DNA of 64,000 bases, taken from assembly GCA_025757985.1 (NCBI GenBank), contig CP107210.1, positions 1,736,001 through 1,800,000 on the forward strand, given 5' to 3'. The stretch comes from Oscillospiraceae bacterium. Its GTDB lineage: Bacteria; Bacillota; Clostridia; Oscillospirales; Ruminococcaceae. Both the position numbers and the translations under genes were made by a program. Positions within the stretch are counted from its first letter, which is position 1. Each line of letters begins with the position of its first letter. The notes under the pieces are model-generated. The model had not been told where the DNA came from. It was given only the letters and a program-made list of their open reading frames with translations, and made no database searches. Shown here piece by piece: positions 44,216 through 52,135 of the stretch.

Positions 44216-45263
44216 ATATCAAATCTTGCTCCCGGTTATATAGCGCATCAAATTCTTCCATAATGGAATTATGGGTTAAATCATTGATATCCTTCGCTTT
44301 TTCCATCATGATTTTACCATCACTATCATGGTACAGGGAAACGAACTGAACATCTACGGGTTTTCCATGAGGATATTTAGCGATAAGATTTAAGCTTTGC
44401 ATTGTGAAATAGTCATGCGTTGTAACAAAGATCTGTACACCTGCTCGTGAAAGAGCACCAAGAGCCTGAGCAATAGGTTCAACCATTTTAGGATTCATAT
44501 TTGTTTCGGGTTCATCCCAAAATAGAACGGATCCCTTACTGAGACTTCCAGATTGAATCAAATAAACAATAGTTGCCAGCTTTTTATAACCTTCCGAAAC
44601 CAGCCCCATTTCAAAAGAGCCTTTTCCCTCTACGTTAAGATAGAACTTCTTGTCTCGTTGAACAATATTCCCTTTTATGCTGTCTTCAAATTTTGAAAGC
44701 ACTTCGTTTTGTTCGCTTGTATTTGCCCCTTTTTTCAAAGGCTTGTCAAGAAGCTTTGTTAAATCATAATACATCTCTTCGAAATCAATATGATACTCTT
44801 CATACAAACTTTGAAAGTGCTCCGTCGCAGAAATCATTTCTTTGGGAGGAAGGTACACAGGATCGATAGGCTTAACTTTTCCCGACGAATGAATGGAAAT
44901 ATCTGCATGATTTGAGCTTCGACTACCGAAAGAGACTGAGATGCAGTCTCCTTCTAGCATACTAACTTGAGCCGTTAGATTTTTTGAAGAGCCTTGCCTA
45001 CGACTTGCTAGCCGCCCTATTTTACCCCCATCGGGACGAAAGACACCGACCATTTTACGAACAATCATCTCTTCTTGCTGCGGTTGAGTAGACTTTGAAA
45101 AGTCTTTTCGTCCATATGGTTTTACCAAAGAATATAACGCCTTTAAGAGCGTAGTCTTTCCAGTGCTGTTTTCGCCTATTATTACATTAATTCCTGACGA
45201 CCATTCGACATCGATAGAGTCAAAAATCATGAAATTCTGCAAAACCAACTGCTTGATTTTCAT
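44202..45263 (-). CDS. AAA_15/ABC-type defence ATPase
   Basis: A 353-residue SMC/ABC-like ATPase. Walker A GENSTGKT lies near residue 31, the signature-like SEGYKKLATIV near 224, Walker B VLFWDEPET near 250, and an H-loop VTTHDYF near 282. It lacks the C-terminal Toprim domain of OLD nucleases. The start was taken at MKIKQL, which opens the ATPase fold. Coupled with a nuclease gene, it resembles two-gene ATPase-effector defence systems (PARIS- or Septu-like in logic, different effector). Confidence 0.8.
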   Translation of the reverse strand: MKIKQLVLQNFMIFDSIDVEWSSGINVIIGENSTGKTTLLKALYSLVKPYGRKDFSKSTQPQQEEMIVRKMVGVFRPDGGKIGRLASRRQGSSKNLTAQVSMLEGDCISVSFGSRSSNHADISIHSSGKVKPIDPVYLPPKEMISATEHFQSLYEEYHIDFEEMYYDLTKLLDKPLKKGANTSEQNEVLSKFEDSIKGNIVQRDKKFYLNVEGKGSFEMGLVSEGYKKLATIVYLIQSGSLSKGSVLFWDEPETNMNPKMVEPIAQALGALSRAGVQIFVTTHDYFTMQSLNLIAKYPHGKPVDVQFVSLYHDSDGKIMMEKAKDINDLTHNSIMEEFDALYNREQDLIYDIN

Positions 45264-45416
45264 AAATAGTTCCTCTCCCAAATGGAATCTTAGGGTTCGC
45301 TTAATAATCTTAGTAACAATCTACTATTGGAAATAAAGAAAAACATTACACAGAGACTTGTGAATCAAAAAGAAGTGCCAACAAGTATACGCAGACGGAT
45401 ACATAATATTGTATTG

Positions 45417-45445
45417 ATTATAACCGCTTTTCTCTAAAATAGCAA
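45417..45445 (-). promoter_or_regulatory. Promoter for ATPase-nuclease operon
   Basis: On the minus strand TTGCTA (45445-45440), a 17-base spacer, then TATAAT (45422-45417). It would give a leader of about 150 bases before the ATPase start. No gene is seen in 45282-45524. Confidence 0.65.
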
Positions 45446-45524
45446 ATGCAATTCTTTTAATTGTCTAACATGAGTCCCATAAAAACAAGAAAAGTGAGAT
45501 TAAAAGTTATGAAGAGGGTGTTGA

Positions 45525-45755
45525 CTATGTGTGCATAGCCCACACCTGCGTAGCAAGCTCCGCTTCACTGTGTACAAAACGATACGGCGCGTATTTACCA
45601 TAAGCTGTCGGGCGGCTGATGGTCACAAACTGGATTCTGCTGCCGTTGACAGCGTTATCCAATGCATACTTGAAGTCCGCCAGATGTTGGCCGTGAGTGG
45701 TTTTCAGTGCAATGCAGCCGTGGACATCACATTTTTTAGCAATTAAATAGCACAT
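45525..45755 (-). CDS. DUF6718-like small protein
   Basis: A 76-residue protein: YLIAKKCDVHGCIALKTTHG, then IQFVTISRPTAYGKYAPYRFV. This matches DUF6718 proteins of Clostridia as I remember them. Single gene between the ATPase and TIR genes. Function unknown. Confidence 0.65.
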   Translation of the reverse strand: MCYLIAKKCDVHGCIALKTTHGQHLADFKYALDNAVNGSRIQFVTISRPTAYGKYAPYRFVHSEAELATQVWAMHT

Positions 45756-45829
45756 TTATCAGAATCAAATAAAAAAGTACAGTTGTCTTTGGTAAAGCGC
45801 ACATTCTGTGACGCGTAAAATTGTTAAAG

Positions 45830-47068
45830 TCAAAATGGCAACGGATAAAGATATTCCTCTTTTATCTCTTTTGAAAGATTTGAATATTCGCTTGAAGGAG
45901 CAAACAAACAATTCTGTAAAGACGCATACAATGTATATTCTTTAGGATTGTCATAGGAAGTCCATGCACTTGCATAGACTAAATTATTGTCTATGAAAAA
46001 TTCCAGACATTTTCCGTATGCAAGCGAAAGAATAGCATCCATACCGTTTCTGTTTTCCCATTGCTCAATATCTGCTATCTGGCTGGCTTCCATCCATCGA
46101 GCGCCTAAATGACTCACCTTATTATCTTGAAGGTACGCAACGAACAGCTTCTGTGTAGAATCTAGGCTGTTTTGTTTCCACAGGTTCTTGAACGTGATGG
46201 CTGCAAGCTTTTGATGCTTTTTGATATAAGGGTGTAACCGTGTGACGAATAATATTGTATTTGAAGTGAGTTTCCGAAATACATCCATTGATAATTCAAA
46301 TATAGAAGCATTCTCATCTGAAGTTTTTCCAAGCCCATTGGACGAAAGCAAATCAAACGCATTTTCAATATTTACGCCAAAAATTTCATTTTGAGTCAAC
46401 CAATCCGAGATGGATTGGAAAGAGGCTTTACGAACTTCCTTCTTCGCAATATAGTATAGGATGATTCTTTCATCGTCAGTGGTTACGCGAGACAAAAGGT
46501 CCGTTGATGATGGCGTGGGATTGTTTTGCGGGAGGGTTGGCACAGGATGGGTAGTACGACTACTCAGATAATTAGAATAGCTGTGTTTGAGTTTTAAACT
46601 TTCTGAAACGAAGAAACTAGTCTTTACATAGGAAAGTCCCAGACTTTCTTGAATTGTGTCGTAGATATAAGAAATATCTGCGTCAGAATCAAGACTCCGC
46701 AATTTGTATTCATTCCCTAGAAAGCCTCGCATATTTGTTGAATCAATTTCCGGAAGTGTAATGGGAATAACAGGAATATTGTCAAGAAACCAAAGAATTC
46801 CTGCTTCATTAAGGCAGTAGGCACTCTCGTAGTAATCGCCAGACAAAATTGCAATATTAACCGCACTGCTTTTCAGCGCCTCCTTAACCTCCTTCGAAAT
46901 GCACTGATCAATATCGTTTCCGGGCAGAGATGAACAAAATACAGCGTCTTTTGGCACGCCAACTCCACATAAAAAGGTCGTCAGAATTTCTGCAACAGTT
47001 TTATCGGTGGAACGATGACTTATAAAAACCAATGGACGACTTTGGGGGTTAGATATTAAATCTTGCAT
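45830..47068 (-). CDS. TIR-domain protein
   Basis: A 412-residue protein. The N-terminal TIR domain shows PLVFISHRSTDK near residue 12, the glycine-rich loop after CSSLPG, and SGDYYESAYCLNEAGI near 97, with the Glu in the position of the NADase catalytic residue. The C-terminal 250 residues are a helical region with no recognised domain and probably sense the trigger. TIR NADases act in abortive anti-phage defence; that role is inferred. An extended -10 promoter (TGCTATACT) is visible on the minus strand near 47142-47150. Confidence 0.85.
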   Translation of the reverse strand: MQDLISNPQSRPLVFISHRSTDKTVAEILTTFLCGVGVPKDAVFCSSLPGNDIDQCISKEVKEALKSSAVNIAILSGDYYESAYCLNEAGILWFLDNIPVIPITLPEIDSTNMRGFLGNEYKLRSLDSDADISYIYDTIQESLGLSYVKTSFFVSESLKLKHSYSNYLSSRTTHPVPTLPQNNPTPSSTDLLSRVTTDDERIILYYIAKKEVRKASFQSISDWLTQNEIFGVNIENAFDLLSSNGLGKTSDENASIFELSMDVFRKLTSNTILFVTRLHPYIKKHQKLAAITFKNLWKQNSLDSTQKLFVAYLQDNKVSHLGARWMEASQIADIEQWENRNGMDAILSLAYGKCLEFFIDNNLVYASAWTSYDNPKEYTLYASLQNCLFAPSSEYSNLSKEIKEEYLYPLPF

Positions 47069-47299
47069 ATGCTGTGATTCCTCGTCTTTAAATTGGGGGC
47101 TTAGTCAGCTTTCGATTAAAATGATTTATACTATAAAATAAAGTATAGCATCTCTTTTGGAATTTGAAAAGTTCTTTGCACTAGTTTTAACTAGACATTT
47201 TTCATATAGAAAATAATCGGGCTGGTCGAAAGCCCCTGGTCCACCGAACAGTGGGGAATTTCCCCTCTATTTTTATTTCTGTGACTGGCAAAGAAAATT

Positions 47300-47336
47300 C
47301 CGGCGAGGGAGACTTATTCTCCCCCGCCGTTTATTA
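47300..47336 (+). terminator. Hairpin in the parM leader
   Basis: CGGCGAGGGAGA pairs with TCTCCCCCGCCG (one mismatch), followed by TTTATTAT. A smaller stem (GGGCT/AGCCC) lies near 47219-47236. This 310-base gap otherwise holds the divergent TIR and parM leaders. Confidence 0.65.
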
Positions 47337-47377
47337 TAGATTCCCGAAAGATTTTGAAATGAAAGAAGGTATTTCCC

Positions 47378-48307
47378 ATGAGCATCATTATCGGCATCGA
47401 CCACGGCTACTACGCCATCAAAACAGCCCACTGTTCATTCCCGGCTGGGTTGACAAGCTATGGAGAACACGAACCCTACACCCGCCAAGGACTCTTAGAG
47501 TTTGGCGGGTGCTTTTTTGTTTGTGGCTCCGGAAGGCAGCCTATCCAGCGGGACAAGACCGTAAACGACAACTACTACCTGCTGACGCTGGCAGCGATTG
47601 CAAAAGAAATCCGGCAGCGCGGCTTGCAGCCCGAATGCTCGGTGCGCATTGCGGCGGGGCTGCCGCTGACCAGCTTTGGGCGCGACAAACCCAAGTTCAA
47701 AGATTATCTGCTACGAAGCAACCAGCCTGTGAACTACAAGTTCGAGGGTGTGGAGTACAGCATCACTATCGAAGAAGTTGCCATCTTCCCCCAAGGCTAC
47801 GCCGCCCTTATGACCGAAACCGGGCTATTGCAGGACGAACCCTCCATGCTCCTCATGGATCTTGGCGGCTGGACAGTGGATCTCATGCGCATCGACAACG
47901 CCATCCCTGCGGCTGACACTGCGCACAGCTTGGAACTCGGCATGATCCGCTGCGTGGATGACATTCGGGAACAGGTGCGGCGCGAAACCGGGCTGTCCCT
48001 AACGGATGCCCAAATCGAGAACATGCTGGCGGGTCAGCCCTGCACGGTCAGCGATACGGTGCGCGACATCGTGAACAAACAAGGTCGCAAGTACACAGAG
48101 CATCTTCTGTCTGCCACTATGGAAGCGGGCTTTGATTTGCACGCCATCCCCGCCGTGTTGTTGGGCGGCGGCGCATCGGTGGTGAGCCGCCACCTCAGCC
48201 CCAAGGACGGCCTTTGTAAGACGATTTTTCTGCTGGACGACAAGGTGAACGCGGTCGGATTCGAGCGTGCGTTGACCGCCGTGTCGCGCCGTAAAAGCGA
48301 GGCATGA
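47378..48307 (+). CDS. parM: ParM/StbA-like actin-type partition ATPase
   Basis: A 309-residue actin-like ATPase: phosphate-1 IIIGIDHGYYAIKTA at the start, phosphate-2 MLLMDLGGWTVDLM near residue 158, and an adenosine motif AVLLGGGASVV near 254. This is the plasmid ParM/Alp7A group, which pushes plasmid copies apart. An AAGAAGG site precedes the ATG. The ParR-like gene starts in its stop codon. It is the second partition system on the element. Confidence 0.88.
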   Translation: MSIIIGIDHGYYAIKTAHCSFPAGLTSYGEHEPYTRQGLLEFGGCFFVCGSGRQPIQRDKTVNDNYYLLTLAAIAKEIRQRGLQPECSVRIAAGLPLTSFGRDKPKFKDYLLRSNQPVNYKFEGVEYSITIEEVAIFPQGYAALMTETGLLQDEPSMLLMDLGGWTVDLMRIDNAIPAADTAHSLELGMIRCVDDIREQVRRETGLSLTDAQIENMLAGQPCTVSDTVRDIVNKQGRKYTEHLLSATMEAGFDLHAIPAVLLGGGASVVSRHLSPKDGLCKTIFLLDDKVNAVGFERALTAVSRRKSEA

Positions 48308-48576
48308 AACGCCCGCAGTACGTTTTCCGTCCGAACCTCAACGACCCGCAGCACCGCCGCGCATGGGAGCTGCTGCAGCAGATGCCGTCAGCCCGCCGCA
48401 AGGAGTTTCTGGTGCAGAGTATCCTTGCGGCAGAACAGACGGATAGGCTGGAGAAAAGCATCCGCAAGGTGGTGCGCGAGGAATTGCAGGTAGTCACTTT
48501 GACGGGGGCAATTCCTCGCACCCGAGCAACAGATATAATTCCGCCTTCCGCAATCAACTTTTTAGCTTCACTTTAA
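48304..48576 (+). CDS. parR: ParR-like partition adaptor
   Basis: A 90-residue protein beginning RPQYVFRPNLNDPQHRRAW, RRKEFLVQSILAAEQTDRLE: a strand followed by two helices, the ribbon-helix-helix pattern of ParR-like proteins that bind the centromere and load on ParM filaments. The assignment rests on the motif and on overlap with parM (four bases). Confidence 0.7.
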   Translation: MKRPQYVFRPNLNDPQHRRAWELLQQMPSARRKEFLVQSILAAEQTDRLEKSIRKVVREELQVVTLTGAIPRTRATDIIPPSAINFLASL

Positions 48577-48583
48577 GGTGGTG

Positions 48584-48599
48584 ATTACCATGTGGTAAT
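48584..48599. promoter_or_regulatory. 16-bp perfect palindrome after parR
   Basis: ATTACCATGTGGTAAT with 7-bp arms and a TG spacer, eight bases after the parR stop. A candidate binding site for ParR or for the following HTH protein. The remaining 180 bases to 48780 carry no recognised gene. Confidence 0.5.
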
Positions 48600-48780
48600 A
48601 AACATAAAATCATAAATTGTTGGTTATGGGCATAATTGCCGAGTTATGCATCTCATTATCGTTGGTTTTCGTGAATAGCTTTGTCATCGCACTTGTGATA
48701 TGCTTGCTTTGCAATCGAAAAACAACTTATCAATGACAAAAAGCGGTTGCAAATTCAGCTTAAGAACAGGAGAATGTAAA

Positions 48781-49008
48781 ATGAACGAATGTATGCTTGA
48801 TCGTCAGACGGCGGGTTGCGTTGTAGAAAAAATTGTCCTGCCACAAATTGTCAGCATCAAACAGGCAAGTGAAATCATGAAGCTTCCGCCTTACTATCTT
48901 CGCCGAGTATGTCGTGAAAATCCGGACATCGCATTCCAGTCCGGGGTGAAGTGGTACATCAATCTTGGAAAACTGGCCGCTTACTATAACAACAAACTAG
49001 GTGCATAA
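48781..49008 (+). CDS. Xis-like HTH protein (paralogue 2, no integrase beside it)
   Basis: A 75-residue protein whose core (IVLPQIVSIKQASEI, LPPYYLRRVC, FQSGVKWYINLGKL) matches the integrase-linked copy at 41457 in about 42 of 54 positions. Here no recombinase follows; the next gene is a ribbon-helix-helix protein. It may regulate partition or transfer genes, or act in trans on excision. The ATG follows AGGAGAATG. Confidence 0.75.
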   Translation: MNECMLDRQTAGCVVEKIVLPQIVSIKQASEIMKLPPYYLRRVCRENPDIAFQSGVKWYINLGKLAAYYNNKLGA

Positions 49009-49023
49009 AAGGAGAAAGCTGAA

Positions 49024-49422
49024 ATGAGCAAATTGACCGTAACCATCCCGGATGACCTGCACCAGAAAATCCGTGAAGAACTGGAACGACAGGGCATCAC
49101 CACATCGCAGTTCATTGAACAGACCGTAACCACATTTTTTGAGAAACCGAAGGGAGTCAGCAACATGGCAACACGCACGTTAGCATTTCAGGTATCCGAG
49201 GAACTTCTCCAGCGCATCAAGACCTTTCTTGCAAGGTACGAGCAAATCTATCACCGCAAACTGAGCCAGAAAGAGTTTCTGGTACATCTCATTGAAAGAG
49301 AATTGGATGAAGCGGAAAAGGACTACGAAAGAATTACGACCGAGCAAGCTGCGGAGGAAAACGCTGATGTCGACTCCGGCGAACCAGATGGCACCGAAAT
49401 GGAGGTAGATGCGCAATACTGA
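49024..49422 (+). CDS. Double ribbon-helix-helix protein
   Basis: A 132-residue protein with two strand-helix-helix units: SKLTVTIPDDLHQKIREELERQ at the start and TRTLAFQVSEELLQRIKTFL near residue 52. The second carries a longer LSQKEFLVHLIERELDEAE helix. The tail is acidic. It could be a MobC-like relaxosome accessory or a repressor. It starts 15 bases after the Xis-like gene and overlaps the methylase gene by 14. Confidence 0.65.
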   Translation: MSKLTVTIPDDLHQKIREELERQGITTSQFIEQTVTTFFEKPKGVSNMATRTLAFQVSEELLQRIKTFLARYEQIYHRKLSQKEFLVHLIERELDEAEKDYERITTEQAAEENADVDSGEPDGTEMEVDAQY

Positions 49423-50641
49423 AAATCACATACTTAACCAGCAAGGGCAGCCAGCATTGGTTGCCTCTTTTTTCGTTATCGAATCGGTGATTCGATTTAT
49501 AGATATGTTCTCCGGCATCGGCGGTTTCCGCGAAGGACTGACCCGTGCCGGAGGCTTTGCATGTGTAGGTCACTGCGAAATCGACAAATACGCCAACCGC
49601 AGTTACAACGCCCTGTTTGACACGAAGGGAGAGTGGTTCATTGAAGATGCCCGAAAAGCCGACCCCAGCACCATGCCGGACTTCCAGCTGCTCTGCGGCG
49701 GATTTCCTTGCCAGACTTTCAGCATTGCAGGATCTCGAAAAGGATTCGGAGATCCACGCGGCACTCTCTTCTTTGAACTGGCCCGCCTGGCTGAAGCCCG
49801 GAAGCCTCCGTATTTGCTTTTTGAGAACGTGGTGGGTCTCATCAATCATGACCACTGCAGGACGTTTGCGACAATCCTCAACACGCTGGACCGACTGGGG
49901 TATGGTGTGGAATGGCAATGTCTTAACAGCAAAGATTTCGGCGTCCCCCAGTCAAGAAACCGCGTGTACATTGTCGGATATCTTGATGAGCGATGTAGAG
50001 GAAAAGTATTTCCTTTCACCGAAACAGCAGGAAGTTCTCTTATTCAAACCCACGGTGGCCACCAAGGGGAGCGCGTCTACTCCCCCGAAGGACTGAGCTG
50101 CACGCTAGCGTCCACTCCGGGCGGGTTCGGCGGAAAAACCGGGTTGTATGAGGTGAGCGTACCAATCAAGTGCGCCACCAAGACCGGCTACCAGTTGGCA
50201 CAGGTCGGTGACAGCATCGACCTGAGTTACGCCACAGTCAACAGTCGGCGCGGGCGGGTTGGTAAAGAGATTGCGCATACACTTACAACGGGCTGCCAAC
50301 AAGGCACTGTTGAAGTTCGCCCGGTCAAAAATCCCATCAAGTCCGACCTCGCCCGCAACACCGAACGCACCGGTAAGCCTGGCGCACCCATGCATACACT
50401 TACCACAAAAGACCGTCACGGTGTTCTGTACGAGGGTCGCATCCGCCGCCTGACACCGCGCGAATGTCTGCGGCTGCAGGGTTGGGCAGATGACCGCATC
50501 GACACGGTGCTTGCCATTCAAAGCGATAATCAAGCCTACAAGCAGGCAGGCAACGGTGTAACAGTCAACGTGGTAGAGGCCATCGGGCGGAGAATTGCAG
50601 CCATGGACGCAGAACTGCGGGGTGAGGCGCTTGCCCCTTGA
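49409..50641 (+). CDS. C5-cytosine DNA methyltransferase
   Basis: A 410-residue C5 methylase with motif I DMFSGIGGFREG, motif IV GGFPCQTFS (catalytic Cys), motif VI LLFENVVG, motif VIII-like SQSRNRVYIVG variant (VPQSRNRVYIVG), and motif X KQAGNGVTV. The ATG at 49409 follows GGAGG inside the preceding gene. A GTG at 49487, just before the first strand, gives the family's usual N-terminus and is an alternative. No restriction enzyme is adjacent, so it is probably an orphan enzyme protecting the element. SAM could come from the element's own metK. Confidence 0.92.
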   Translation: MRNTENHILNQQGQPALVASFFVIESVIRFIDMFSGIGGFREGLTRAGGFACVGHCEIDKYANRSYNALFDTKGEWFIEDARKADPSTMPDFQLLCGGFPCQTFSIAGSRKGFGDPRGTLFFELARLAEARKPPYLLFENVVGLINHDHCRTFATILNTLDRLGYGVEWQCLNSKDFGVPQSRNRVYIVGYLDERCRGKVFPFTETAGSSLIQTHGGHQGERVYSPEGLSCTLASTPGGFGGKTGLYEVSVPIKCATKTGYQLAQVGDSIDLSYATVNSRRGRVGKEIAHTLTTGCQQGTVEVRPVKNPIKSDLARNTERTGKPGAPMHTLTTKDRHGVLYEGRIRRLTPRECLRLQGWADDRIDTVLAIQSDNQAYKQAGNGVTVNVVEAIGRRIAAMDAELRGEALAP

Positions 50642-51581
50642 TTTCCGTGACCAGTATTTTGGCTGTGAAATCGAACTGACCGGGATAAACCGCGCCACGG
50701 CAGCCCAAACGCTGGCCGACCTGTTTGGCACCCGCGCCGAACATTCCGGCGGTGGCTACGATGCCTACCGGGTCAAAGATTTGGACGGCAAAGAATGGAA
50801 AATCGTCCGGGACGGCAGCATCCATCCCGAATGCCGCAGGCGGTCTGTTCTTATCGGAGAAACCTACAAGGTTGAACTGAACTCCCCCAAACTCGAATAC
50901 GGCGAGATGGAAAAGCTGCAGGAGGTTGTCCGTTCCTTACGCCGCGCAGGGGGCATCGTAAACGACAGCTGCGGAATGCACGTCCATGTGGACGCAAGCA
51001 AGCACACGCCGCACAGCCTCAAAAATGTGCTGTCCATTATGTACTCAAAAGAGGACATTCTATTTGCAGCCTTGAAAGTCAACCCTGCCCGCATCGACAG
51101 CTACTGTCAGGCGGTGGATGAGCCGATTCTGGAAGAAATCCGCAAGCTGCCCAGCGGCGCGAGTATGGATCAGCTGAAAGACCGCTGGTATCGCGGGCGG
51201 GACGGCAGCGACTATCACTACCACCAGAGCCGGTATCATGCCTTAAATCTCCATTCCGTGTTCTACCATGGCACAGTCGAGTGGCGGCTGTTTAACTCCA
51301 CGTTGCACGCAGGCGAAGTCAAAGCCAACATCATTCTGGCTATGGCAATCTCGGCGCAGGGCATCAACCAGAAGTACACGCAGTTCCGAAAAACGCCCAT
51401 CGGGGATAATCCGGCGTTCACTTTCCGCACCTTTCTGCTGCGGCTGGGGCTGATCGGTCCGGAGTACAAAAATGTTCGGATGCACCTGCTGAAAAATCTG
51501 CCCGGTGACAAGGCGTGGCGGCACGACAAGTCGCTGTATCCCAGCAATCAACCACGGCTTCATACAGATGAGGTCAGATAA
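50622..51581 (+). CDS. Amidoligase_2 family (COOH-NH2 ligase)
   Basis: A 319-residue amidoligase of the glutamine-synthetase-like superfamily: FGCEIELTGINR at the N-terminus, WKIVRDGSIH, VELNSPKLEY, GMHVHVDASKH and TVEWRLFNSTLH supply the acidic, His and Arg residues of the ATP/metal site. The family forms amide or peptide bonds on unknown substrates. The start is uncertain: GTG 50622 is used here, TTG 50595 is possible; both lie inside the methylase gene. It is paired with a gamma-glutamyl cyclotransferase, as described for this family on mobile elements. Confidence 0.85.
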   Translation: MRRLPLDFRDQYFGCEIELTGINRATAAQTLADLFGTRAEHSGGGYDAYRVKDLDGKEWKIVRDGSIHPECRRRSVLIGETYKVELNSPKLEYGEMEKLQEVVRSLRRAGGIVNDSCGMHVHVDASKHTPHSLKNVLSIMYSKEDILFAALKVNPARIDSYCQAVDEPILEEIRKLPSGASMDQLKDRWYRGRDGSDYHYHQSRYHALNLHSVFYHGTVEWRLFNSTLHAGEVKANIILAMAISAQGINQKYTQFRKTPIGDNPAFTFRTFLLRLGLIGPEYKNVRMHLLKNLPGDKAWRHDKSLYPSNQPRLHTDEVR

Positions 51582-51592
51582 GGAGAAACCCA

Positions 51593-52078
51593 ATGTCTCG
51601 AAAAGAATACTTTGCCTATGGTTCCAATCTGAATTTTGAGCAGATGGCTTACCGCTGTCCCGAAGCAACGGTGGTAGGCACTGCCAAGCTGGATGGCTAT
51701 GAGCTGGCGTTCCGGCGCGGCTACCTGACGATTTTGCCCAAAGAGGGTGCAAGCGTTGAAGGACTGATCTGGTCTGTCACCGACCATGACGAATCACAGC
51801 TTGACTGCTACGAGGGCTACCCGACATTCTATGACAAGGAAACCGTGACGGTCACGGATGCAGATGGTACGCCGCATGAAATCATGGTTTACACGATGAA
51901 CGAGCCGTACCGCGACCAACTGCTCCCCGTCAGCAGCCGCTACACTGCGGTTGTCATGCAGGGATGTCTGGATGCCGGTATCTCTCCGCAGCAGTTCTAT
52001 GATGCTGACGAAAAATACAGAAAAGCCTACAAGGCCAGAGCCGCGCCATGTCCCAAGAAACACGCTCCCGAACGCTAA
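51593..52078 (+). CDS. Gamma-glutamyl cyclotransferase-like protein
   Basis: A 161-residue GGCT-like protein: YFAYGSNLNFEQM near the start (substrate-binding YGSN loop), AFRRGYLTILP, and SQLDCYEGYPTFY with the catalytic Glu in DCYEGYP. The family releases 5-oxoproline from gamma-glutamyl amines or peptides. It is 11 bases after the amidoligase, suggesting that one makes and the other removes a gamma-glutamyl-type link. A terminator follows, separating it from the adhesin. Confidence 0.85.
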   Translation: MSRKEYFAYGSNLNFEQMAYRCPEATVVGTAKLDGYELAFRRGYLTILPKEGASVEGLIWSVTDHDESQLDCYEGYPTFYDKETVTVTDADGTPHEIMVYTMNEPYRDQLLPVSSRYTAVVMQGCLDAGISPQQFYDADEKYRKAYKARAAPCPKKHAPER

Positions 52079-52082
52079 CCAA

Positions 52083-52115
52083 GCCCGCTGCACCCCGCAG
52101 CGGGCTTTTTCTTTT
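52083..52115 (+). terminator. Terminator after GGCT gene
   Basis: GCCCGCTGC pairs perfectly with GCAGCGGGC around ACCCC, followed by TTTTTCTTTT. It lies just before the adhesin ribosome site. Confidence 0.9.
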
Positions 52116-52135
52116 GCAACAAAAGGAGAACCAGT

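Noticed and set aside
47251..47916. 221-codon ORF overlapping parM
   Set aside because: It is a basic, Arg/His/Pro-rich shadow frame of the parM gene, without a family motif.
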